A DNA stretch of 32,767 nucleotides from Planctomycetales bacterium (GTDB lineage: Bacteria; Planctomycetota; JAKEIC01). Position numbers and translations under genes: made by a program. The notes under the pieces were generated by a model, which had not been told where the DNA came from, ran no database searches, and saw only the letters and a list, made by a program, of their open reading frames with translations. This document shows positions 15,588 through 20,570 of the stretch, one piece after another (the stretch's first letter is position 1; each line of letters begins with the position of its first letter). Where the stretch lies: assembly GCA_022614695.1 (NCBI GenBank), contig JAKEIC010000161.1, forward strand, positions 1-32,767, written 5' to 3'.

Positions 15588-16280
15588 ATGACGACGAACG
15601 GGGCGGAGCGTCCGCGCTTCAAGTTCGAGGGCATCCACGGGGTCCACGAGGACCTCGAGGCCGCCCTCAAGGGTCTCGACGGTCGAGGCGCCCTCCGGGA
15701 CGTCCTGGACGAGTTCTTCGAGGACCTGTGGAACTCGGGGACCCCGATCGAGGAGTGCGTGAGCGACGCGACCTACCAGAAGTGGCGGACGCACTGCTAC
15801 TACGAGCTGGAGAAGCAGGGCGTCTCTTCTTCCTCTCCGGAAGGATGGGACGAGGCGAGCGAGGAGGCCGTGAACGATATGGACGGCTTCCAGACCTGGA
15901 TCGAGGAGAAGTTCTGGGACGACAAGGAGTTCCAGGACGAGCTCCTCCAGGGCTACACGGGAGACATCGTGAGCGAACGGTGGCCGATCGTCGGGGTGTT
16001 CTCGCGCGGACTCGAAGCGGTGATCCCGCTCGGGGAGGTCGCGGGCTTCTGCCCCTGCTGCTGGGACCCGATCTCGAAGGAGTTCGGGTTGCGGCGCGGG
16101 GAGCGGGAGCCCGAGCCGAACATCGTCTGCGCGAAGTGCGGCCTCGACGAGAAGGCCTCGGAAGCCCAGATGCGCTACCAGCGCTCGTTCGACGTCGTTC
16201 CGGAGTGGGGCGGACTGACGATCCAACAGCTCGTCGCGGAGTCCCGGGCGGCTCAGGGCGAGCCGCTCTGCGGGACCTAG
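15588..16280 (+). CDS. Acidic protein with C-terminal zinc ribbon, 230 aa
   Basis: Unknown function. The first 150 residues are acidic and mainly helical (Asp/Glu-rich, with several Trp). A four-cysteine zinc-ribbon-like module lies at about 155-184: CPCC (155-158) and CAKC (181-184), separated by 22 residues. The last 35 residues are again helical. Such ribbons often bind nucleic acid or a polymerase partner, which would suit a neighbour of clamp-like proteins, but this is inference. The ATG follows GAGGAGGAGAAC. It is the first gene of the operon preceded by a hammerhead ribozyme, and a variant ribozyme follows one base after its stop codon. Confidence 0.75.
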   Translation: MTTNGAERPRFKFEGIHGVHEDLEAALKGLDGRGALRDVLDEFFEDLWNSGTPIEECVSDATYQKWRTHCYYELEKQGVSSSSPEGWDEASEEAVNDMDGFQTWIEEKFWDDKEFQDELLQGYTGDIVSERWPIVGVFSRGLEAVIPLGEVAGFCPCCWDPISKEFGLRRGEREPEPNIVCAKCGLDEKASEAQMRYQRSFDVVPEWGGLTIQQLVAESRAAQGEPLCGT

Positions 16281-16354
16281 CGAATCCCGGCCTCGCGGCC
16301 GGGATCGGCCCGGGAGGAGTCCGTCGCGGCCGGGCCGCGGAGAGCCCGCGACGG
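16281..16354 (+). ncRNA. Hammerhead-related pseudoknot element (variant core), copy a
   Basis: After CGAA come stem III (16285-16292 with 16297-16304, loop TCGC), U16305, stem I (16306-16313 with 16330-16337, eight pairs) and the variant core CGGAGAG (16338-16344). Stem I's loop holds CCGTCGCGG (16321-16329), which pairs perfectly with CCGCGACGG (16346-16354), making a nested pseudoknot. The closing pair of stem III is U-A instead of the usual A-U. Whether it cleaves is unknown. If it does, the site would follow 16305, leaving a 61-nt leader. Confidence 0.5.
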
Positions 16355-16366
16355 CGAAAGGAGAAC

Positions 16367-17080
16367 ATGTCGAAGTCGAAGGAGCCGGAGGCGACCTACG
16401 GCCCGTACGTGCTGCGACCGCAGCACCGGCACCTGGCGAAGATCGCGGCGAAGGAGGCGTCACGGTACGCGCTCCACCACGTCGCGCTCTACTCGGAGGT
16501 GCCGATGCTCGTCGCGACGGACGGCCGCAAGATCGTCTACTGGCCGATCGAGAGGGCGAAGGACACGGAGTCGGAGGAGGTGATCCCTCCGGATCGCCTC
16601 GACCCGAAGGAGTTCGGCGAGCCGGTCTGCCTCGTCCCGAGCGAGCTCTTCTCGCGCCTCCCCGGAGGGAGCGCGCGGGAGGGGTGGAGGCGGGACAAGG
16701 CGACGCGGACGGCCCCGAGGCTCCTGCTCCGGTTCGAGAGGAACGGGACGAAGGACGCGAAGGAGAGCCTCACGTACACGGCGACCGTGGAGACGTGGGT
16801 GTACGGCAAGTCCGTGGCATCCGCGGCCTACGAGTGCCCGACCGAGGGACGGTACCCCGAGGTCGGGGCCGTGTTCGTGAAGCCCAAGCGGAAGCACGTC
16901 CGCTTCGCGTTCGACATCTCGTACCTCTCGGACCTGGCGCAGGTCCTCGGGCCGCCCGACAACGCGGTGCGCTTCTACTTCGAGGACGAGAAGAGCGGGA
17001 TCCGGATCGACGTGCCGGCGAAGGGGGAGACCCCGCAGCCGGTCGCCGTTCTGATGCCCGTGACGCTGCAAGAGGGCTAG
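16367..17080 (+). CDS. Two-domain beta-clamp-like (DnaN-related) protein B
   Basis: 237 residues, clearly paralogous to the 14826 product and the better match to DnaN. Residues about 46-66 (LHHVALYSEVPMLVATDGRK) resemble the DnaN LVATDG strand. The final 70 residues (FAFDISYLSDLAQVLGPPDN, then VRFYFEDE, ending VAVLMPVTL) align in order with the end of DnaN domain 3 (FNVSYLxDxLxAL...VxVxxxD...YVxMPxxL). The middle domain is missing, giving the size of a PCNA or gp45 subunit. Two such paralogs could form a hetero-oligomeric ring. No DNA polymerase or clamp loader is encoded nearby, so any ring would rely on host factors or serve regulation. The ATG follows GAAAGGAGAAC right after pseudoknot element a. 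Confidence 0.68.
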   Translation: MSKSKEPEATYGPYVLRPQHRHLAKIAAKEASRYALHHVALYSEVPMLVATDGRKIVYWPIERAKDTESEEVIPPDRLDPKEFGEPVCLVPSELFSRLPGGSAREGWRRDKATRTAPRLLLRFERNGTKDAKESLTYTATVETWVYGKSVASAAYECPTEGRYPEVGAVFVKPKRKHVRFAFDISYLSDLAQVLGPPDNAVRFYFEDEKSGIRIDVPAKGETPQPVAVLMPVTLQEG

Positions 17081-17131
17081 AGGGAGGACGAGGAGGGAAA
17101 GTCCGCCCCCGACGCCGAGTCCAAGCCCGAT
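17081..17131. other. Spacer before hammerhead 3
   Basis: A 51-nt spacer, the longest between a stop codon and a ribozyme in this operon. No structure or coding potential is evident. Confidence 0.3.
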
Positions 17132-17203
17132 GCCGAAACCCAGGCCGCGTAGGCCCGGGTTGGGCCGTGCCGCGCCCGTGGCCCCTGACGAGAGAGGCGC
17201 GGC
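17132..17203 (+). ncRNA. Type II hammerhead ribozyme 3 with loop I pseudoknot
   Basis: GAAA (17135-17138), stem III (A17138-U17160, eight pairs around one A/C mismatch, loop GCGTA), cleavage base U17161, stem I (17162-17167 with 17179-17184), core CUGACGA (17185-17191). Stem II is only C17134-G17192. It is supplemented by pairing of loop I GCCGCGCC (17169-17176) with GGCGCGGC (17196-17203). This copy has both the canonical core and the long pseudoknot of the variant copies, so it links the two forms. Predicted leader on the 17217 gene: 55 nt. Confidence 0.8.
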
Positions 17204-17216
17204 GAGAAGGAGAACC

Positions 17217-17711
17217 ATGGGTACCAGGGCGACGGTCCATTTCCACCACGCGGAGGAGAAGACCCCGAGCGCGATCGTCTACCGTCACTACGACGGTTAC
17301 GTCGTGGGCCTCGGGGCGGACCTCTTCCGCTTCTTCGAGGACGTGAAGGCGCAGACGAAGGACACGAGGTTCGGCGACCCGTCGTACCTCGCGGCGAAGT
17401 TCATGGTCTGGCAGGCGCGCGAGAGCGCCAAGACGTACGACCCGAAGACCCGGGTCGAGACGTCGCACGCGAACGAGCGCCCGCTCGACTTCCTGTCGGT
17501 CGGGATCCTCTTGGAGGACCCGGACGACATCGAGTTCCGCTACCACGTCCTCTGCGGGAGCGGGGAACCGCCCGAGGTTCGATTCGAGGAGCGCGGGGGG
17601 TGGGATCCCCCGAAGTGGACGAAGTGGACCGTGCTCACGAGGAAGCTCATCGGGAAGGAGAAGGCCAGGATCGAGGCCAGGCTGAAGGCCGCGGTCGCGG
17701 CGTCCCGGTGA
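17217..17711 (+). CDS. MGTRA-type conserved phage/plasmid protein, 164 aa
   Basis: The N-terminus MGTRATVHFHHAEEK followed by AIVYRHYDGYVVGLGADLFRF is characteristic of a conserved family found in phages, plasmids and integrative elements, where MGTR(A/S)T, a strand and (Y/W)xHxDGY recur. No activity is established to my knowledge. The middle has LAAKFMVWQARE and a VGILLEDPDDIEFRYHVLC strand pair, and the C-terminus is a basic helix. The ATG follows GAGAAGGAGAACC. The gene sits between two canonical hammerhead ribozymes and is a good sign that the operon belongs to a mobile element. Confidence 0.65.
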   Translation: MGTRATVHFHHAEEKTPSAIVYRHYDGYVVGLGADLFRFFEDVKAQTKDTRFGDPSYLAAKFMVWQARESAKTYDPKTRVETSHANERPLDFLSVGILLEDPDDIEFRYHVLCGSGEPPEVRFEERGGWDPPKWTKWTVLTRKLIGKEKARIEARLKAAVAASR

Positions 17712-17780
17712 GCCTCGAAACCGACCGGCTTCGGCCGGCGGTTGGCCGGGGACCCCGTAGGTCCCCGCCCTGACGAGAGC
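17712..17780 (+). ncRNA. Type II hammerhead ribozyme 4 (canonical)
   Basis: CUC|GAAA (GAAA 17717-17720), stem III (A17720-U17742, nine pairs, one bulged A, UUCG tetraloop), cleavage base U17743, stem I (17744-17754 with 17760-17769, one bulged C), core CUGACGA (17770-17776), stem II CUC (17714-17716) with GAG (17777-17779). All conserved bases of the hammerhead are present. It begins directly after the TGA of the 17217 gene. Predicted leader on the 17794 gene: 50 nt. Confidence 0.9.
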
Positions 17781-17793
17781 GAAGGAGGGACAC

Positions 17794-18108
17794 ATGGTAT
17801 CTATGGTCGACGCGGCGGGTGGAGACGAGCGGACGGAGCGGATCCGGGGAGCCCCGCGGCCGCACTGCGGCCGCGGGTTCGCGTCGGATCTCGCGACACG
17901 GAGGACGGGCGACGGCCGGATCGAGGCCGTGGTGCGGTTCGAGGGGGGCTGCGAGGGGTGCTTCAAGAACTTCCTCGAGTGGCCGCTCGAGCGCCAGCAC
18001 CAGGTCCTGTTCGGCTCGGGGCACGGTCCCATCGTGCGGATCGCGAGGGACGACAGGGAGCCGCTCCTTGCGCTCTATCTCTGCGCCACGCCGAAACCCG
18101 CCCCATAG
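17794..18108 (+). CDS. Small hypothetical protein with CEGC motif, 104 aa
   Basis: Unknown family. The first 40 residues are basic and Gly/Arg-rich, followed by IEAVVRFEGGCEGCFKNFLE (about 48-67) and a C-terminal strand-rich part (GPIVRIARDDREPLLALYLC). The CxxC pair plus a later Cys and His could bind a metal, but the count is too low to claim a zinc finger. The ATG follows GAAGGAGGGACAC and a second in-frame ATG lies three codons later. The TAG stop lies in the loop and base of a duplicated stem III hairpin, so the end of the frame and the start of the ribozyme region overlap. Confidence 0.65.
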   Translation: MVSMVDAAGGDERTERIRGAPRPHCGRGFASDLATRRTGDGRIEAVVRFEGGCEGCFKNFLEWPLERQHQVLFGSGHGPIVRIARDDREPLLALYLCATPKPAP

Positions 18109-18115
18109 GCGGGTC
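18093..18115 (+). ncRNA. Duplicated hammerhead stem III (GAAAC-hairpin-GUC)
   Basis: GAAA (18093-18096) opens a perfect seven-pair hairpin (A18096-U18114, loop CCATA) followed by C18115: exactly the stem III cassette of a hammerhead, with no stem I or CUGANGA behind it. The stop codon of the 17794 gene (18106-18108) lies in its loop and stem. The complete element that follows has the same CCATA loop, so this looks like a tandem duplication. Confidence 0.55.
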
Positions 18116-18192
18116 GAAACCGCGGGCCCATAGCCCGCGGTCGGGCCTGGGAAACCAGGCCGCGCCGCCAGGCCCCGGAGAGCCGGCGCGGC
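18115..18192 (+). ncRNA. Hammerhead-related pseudoknot element (variant core), copy b
   Basis: CGAAA (18115-18119), stem III (A18119-U18141, nine pairs, loop CCATA), C18142, stem I (18143-18150 with 18168-18175), variant core CGGAGAG (18176-18182). A pseudoknot pairs GCCGCGCCG (18159-18167) with CGGCGCGGC (18184-18192). The stem I and pseudoknot strands abut with no base between, as in copies a and c. A competing local hairpin GGCCUGG/CCAGGCC is also possible. Predicted leader on the 18205 gene: 62 nt. Confidence 0.5.
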
Positions 18193-18204
18193 CAGAAAGG
18201 GACG

Positions 18205-18504
18205 ATGGATCTCACGAAGTGCCTCACGCGCGCGCCGTTCCCGACAGGGGTCTACGAGTACCCCCGCCCCGGGGACCGCGTGCAGCTCGAGTTCGTCCGG
18301 TTCGCCGACGAGATGGAAGGTCTCGTCGTCGAGCGGGTCTGGGCTCGGGTCACGCGCGTCACCGGGAGCCGGTGCGAGGGCGAGGTCGAGAGCGACCCCG
18401 TCATCTCGCCGGTGCGCCGCGGCTCGATCGTGGAGTTCGAGTCGCAGCACGTCCAGGCGATCGCGCGCGCGGAGAGGACTGTCGAAACCCTGGGGGCGGC
18501 GTAG
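18205..18504 (+). CDS. DUF2314-like small protein, 99 aa
   Basis: The central part (PRPGDRVQLEF at 21-31, ERVWARVTRVTGSRCEGEVE at 45-64, SDPV, and RGSIVEFESQHVQAIA) follows the order of the DUF2314 family, in which GDxVxLxF, (E)RMWVxV, a G-x-L/V-x-N-x-P strand and Gd-V-x-F...hI recur. The function of that family is not established. The usual Asn before the Pro strand is replaced, so assignment is moderate. The start ATG follows AGAAAGGGACG. The stop codon (18502-18504) sits in the loop and stem of the next ribozyme-like element, so translation to the end of the gene would unfold that stem. Confidence 0.6.
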   Translation: MDLTKCLTRAPFPTGVYEYPRPGDRVQLEFVRFADEMEGLVVERVWARVTRVTGSRCEGEVESDPVISPVRRGSIVEFESQHVQAIARAERTVETLGAA

Positions 18505-18567
18505 CCGCCCTGGGGTTGGGCCCGGAGACGGGCCGCGCGGCCGGGCCCCGGATGAGCCCGCGCGGCC
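18483..18567 (+). ncRNA. Hammerhead-related pseudoknot element (variant core), copy c
   Basis: CGAAA (18483-18487), stem III (ACC/GGU plus GGGCGGC 18494-18500 with GCCGCCC 18504-18510, loop GTA), U18517, stem I (18518-18525 with 18541-18548), variant core CGGAUGAG (18549-18556), one base short of copies a and b in divergence from canonical CUGAUGAG. Pseudoknot: GGCCGCGCGG (18531-18540) with 18558-18567, ten pairs. It overlaps the end of the 18205 gene by 22 bases. Predicted leader on the SymE-like gene: 63 nt. Confidence 0.5.
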
Positions 18568-18580
18568 GGCAAAGGAGCAC

Positions 18581-18892
18581 ATGCAGGAGAGGAGACACGT
18601 GACGGTGTGCAGGGGTCCTCGCTCGAGGGCCGCCGACGGTGGAGACCGCACGGTGCCGGAGCTCCGGCTGCGCGGGGAGTGGCTCCGCAAGGCCGGCTTC
18701 GGGATCGGGACCGTGACGGAGGTCCTCGTGGACGACGCGAGGCTCACGATCACGGCCCGCGCGAAGGCGGGTCCGCCGCCGACGGCGGCCGAGAGGGAGC
18801 GCTTCGCCGAGGAGGAGTACATCGAGGCGCTCCGGGAGGACCTCCGCCCCGACACCCACGACTTCTTCGAGCGCGACCCGGACGAGGGGTAG
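18581..18892 (+). CDS. SymE-like toxin-family protein, 103 aa
   Basis: Residues about 26-60 (PELRLRGEWLRKAGFGIGTV, then a VxVxxxxLxIT strand) match the core of the SymE family: (I/L)RLxGxWLxxAGFxxG, then a swapped-hairpin/AbrB-like strand ending in LxI. E. coli SymE is the toxin of a type I toxin-antitoxin system and is normally repressed by an antisense RNA; some SymE proteins condense nucleoids or cut RNA. Here an acidic C-terminal helix (70-103, rich in Glu and Asp) is added, which is unusual and could modulate activity. The ATG follows GCAAAGGAGCAC. No antisense promoter is obvious, so control through the ribozyme-like leader is a possible alternative. It sits in the mobile element, where it could act in maintenance or defence. 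Confidence 0.65.
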   Translation: MQERRHVTVCRGPRSRAADGGDRTVPELRLRGEWLRKAGFGIGTVTEVLVDDARLTITARAKAGPPPTAAERERFAEEEYIEALREDLRPDTHDFFERDPDEG

Positions 18893-18905
18893 CCCCAGTC
18901 CGGGC

Positions 18906-18969
18906 GCTCGAAACCCCGGCACCGCCGGGGTCGGCCTCGGACCGCGTAGGCCGAGGCCCTGACGAGAAC
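18906..18969 (+). ncRNA. Type II hammerhead ribozyme 7 (canonical)
   Basis: GAAA (18910-18913), stem III (A18913-U18931, eight pairs, loop ACC), cleavage base C18932, stem I (18933-18940 with 18951-18958, eight pairs, ten-base loop), core CUGACGA (18959-18965). Stem II pairs GCUC (18906-18909) with GAAC (18966-18969), with one C/A mismatch. The GAAAC...GUC arrangement is textbook. Predicted cleavage after 18932 leaves a 52-nt leader on the last gene. Confidence 0.9.
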
Positions 18970-18984
18970 GAAAGGAGAGGGCAC

Positions 18985-19359
18985 ATGGGAGAGAGGAGCG
19001 TGAACCATGCCAACGGCCATCAACCGCTCGGATCAAAGGCGAGGCGCGCGGGCTGGCGCCCGGAGGACTACCTCCGGCGTTTCCCGCGCCTGGTCGCGCA
19101 CGTGATCTGCAGGTCGCTCGGGTACGCGACGCCGATATGCGCGGCGAGGATCCTGAGGGACGCCGACCGCGGGGGTATGAACGGGTGCGAGTGGATCGCG
19201 TCCTGCTACGGGGGGGACCCTGTTCCCGCCGTGCGGCTAGCGATCCGCGGCCGGCACCACCACCGCGGGTACATGGCGGACTACGGGACCGCCCTCGCCC
19301 TCGTGCGCGAGGTCCTCGCGCACGGGGAGCCGAACGGGATGCTGGCGAGCTGGTTCTGA
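18985..19359 (+). CDS. Hypothetical protein, 124 aa, last gene of the ribozyme operon
   Basis: No family recognised. The protein is basic and His/Arg-rich at the N-terminus, with a helical middle (EDYLRRFPRLVAHVICRSLG) and a C-terminal part containing DYGTALALVREVLAHGEPNG. The composition is compatible with a small nucleic-acid-binding or regulatory protein, but nothing more can be claimed. The ATG follows AAAGGAGAGGGCAC, directly downstream of canonical hammerhead 7. A longer frame upstream is open only because it reads through the SymE-like gene and ribozyme in another phase. An intrinsic terminator begins four bases after the stop codon. Confidence 0.65.
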   Translation: MGERSVNHANGHQPLGSKARRAGWRPEDYLRRFPRLVAHVICRSLGYATPICAARILRDADRGGMNGCEWIASCYGGDPVPAVRLAIRGRHHHRGYMADYGTALALVREVLAHGEPNGMLASWF

Positions 19360-19363
19360 GGGA

Positions 19364-19402
19364 ACGGCCGGTCGGGCCACAAGCCCGGCCGGCCGTTTTT
19401 TT
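19364..19402 (+). terminator. Intrinsic terminator of the ribozyme operon
   Basis: A GC-rich stem of about 13 pairs (CGGCCGG.CGGGC with GCCCG.CCGGCCG, one U-G pair, loop CACAA) is followed by seven T residues (19396-19402). It marks the end of the transcription unit that started near 14.3 kb. Confidence 0.85.
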
Positions 19403-20236
19403 GTCGGCGCATTTTGCGCGGCTAGATCAGCCAGGACCCGTGACCGCGGGTTCGCCGCGAGGTTCGTGCTTGGGACCCCGGCAGTGTTTCACCTTGCGAA
19501 TGCCTGTCAGATGCCTGGGGGTAGGGGTTTCCACCGCTCACACGGTACCGTCCCGGTACCGGAACGGTACCGCCTTGACCCCATCCGACCCACGTCCGAC
19601 CCCATTCTTACGTCAGACGGACGCCGGACTGGGGTCACGGCGAATCGGGAACTATCCGTGAGGCCAAGAATCGAGAGAACGTAGGACACCGTCCGCGCGA
19701 CGCAGGTCGGCTACCCGTGCCCTGGCGTCCTTCTCTCGGGATCTCGGGACACGCCCCAACGGAGTTCTCCTTGCATTGGGGTGCGACGGCCCGTTATCCT
19801 CCGGGATGCACGGACGGCAAGGGACGGAGCGTGGCCCGTCCCCAGTCGGCCCCTACGGGCCCCACGTCCCGGTTTCGGTGGCACGTAGGGAGGGCCGGAT
19901 GACTCGGAGGCGAAGGCTGTACTTCCGCCGGCGCCGGACCCGCTACTCGGGTCGGGCCCGGCAGGGACGGTCTCGGGCGGGAGAGTGGGGCCGTCCCCGC
20001 GAGAGGCGACGGAGGGGTTCCCGACTGGGCCCGCGGCGGCATGCACTGCTGCGGCTGCGGCGCCAGGCTCGCCCGGCGGCCGCGCTTCGCCGAGCCCGTA
20101 CCCGGCGCAGGCGAACTCGCGGTAGCAGGACGCGCGCCCCGAGCCCGCGAGGCGACTCAGAACCGCACCGCTGGTTGAGGCAGGGCGGCGGCGGCGCTTC
20201 CGGGCGAGCCACCGCCCACCCTGTGGGGATGCGCTC
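19403..20236. other. 830-bp gene-free region with a helically phased site array
   Basis: No gene with a ribosome binding site and domain is seen; open frames here are Arg-rich mirror frames. A 45-codon frame from 20041 starting MHCCGCGARL is the only one with a hint of a metal motif but has no Shine-Dalgarno. The main content is the array at 19544-19605 plus GACCCCA facing TGGGGTC (19598-19636). It could be an origin, partition or control region of the mobile element. Confidence 0.4.
19544..19605. promoter_or_regulatory. Array of 11-bp-phased GGTACC and GACC sites
   Basis: GGTACC occurs at 19544, 19555 and 19566, each exactly 11 bp apart and each within CGGTACCG. GACCC then occurs at 19577, 19587 and 19598, within GACCCCAT (19577 and 19598) and TCCGACCC (19584 and 19595, again 11 bp apart). 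One site per helical turn puts all on the same DNA face, as in operators or iterons bound by a cooperative protein. Confidence 0.5.
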
Positions 20237-20551
20237 GTGAGCGAGGCGCTACCACCTCCGGTCCCGCGGACTTGGCTCCTACCAGCAGAGGCCGCCAGAG
20301 CACTCGGGCTCCCCGGGCGGGAGGCCCTCAACCGGCTCGTCCGCGCCGAAGGATTGCCGGTCGTCCGCGTAACCCACGGCAACGGCGGCTACGTCGTTCT
20401 CGTGGCCGACCTGCTGCGTTGGCTCGAAGGCCGGCGGGTGGACAACGCGAATCTCCGAGAGGCATCGGAGAAGGTCCGGGCCCGGACGCCGCGTAGGTCG
20501 CGATCAGTGGGAAGTCCCTCGACGCCAGCGGCGGAGAGGACCGGGGCGTAG
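20237..20551 (+). CDS. Excisionase/HTH_17-like DNA-binding protein, 104 aa
   Basis: Residues about 12-68 (TWLLPAEAARALGLPGREAL, VRAEGLPVVRVTHGNGGY and LVADLLRWLEGRR) have the order of excisionase-type winged HTH proteins of the MerR/AlpA group: an N-terminal 'L(s/p)xxEAAxxLG' helix pair, a basic wing with GLPxVR, and a closing 'L..WL' helix. Such proteins direct recombinase polarity during excision or act as element regulators. The start GTG has only a weak GGGGAT upstream. The C-terminal 35 residues are basic and disordered. The gene converges on the integrase gene with 19 bp between stops, the position expected of an element control gene. Confidence 0.65.
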   Translation: MSEALPPPVPRTWLLPAEAARALGLPGREALNRLVRAEGLPVVRVTHGNGGYVVLVADLLRWLEGRRVDNANLREASEKVRARTPRRSRSVGSPSTPAAERTGA

Positions 20552-20570
20552 GCCGGTGCTGCCCCTCTCG

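Noticed and set aside
16281-18567. The variant pseudoknot elements as HDV-like or twister ribozymes
   Set aside because: They lack the P3 and P4 hairpins of HDV-like RNAs and the conserved loops of twister; their 5' half follows the hammerhead order instead.
15504-18970. Intergenic hairpins of the operon as ordinary intrinsic terminators
   Set aside because: None is followed by a U-run; the only U-run hairpin is the one after the last gene at 19364-19402.
19776-20240. Arg-rich plus-strand frame before the excisionase-like gene
   Set aside because: Composition is that of a mirror frame, with no ribosome binding site and no domain.
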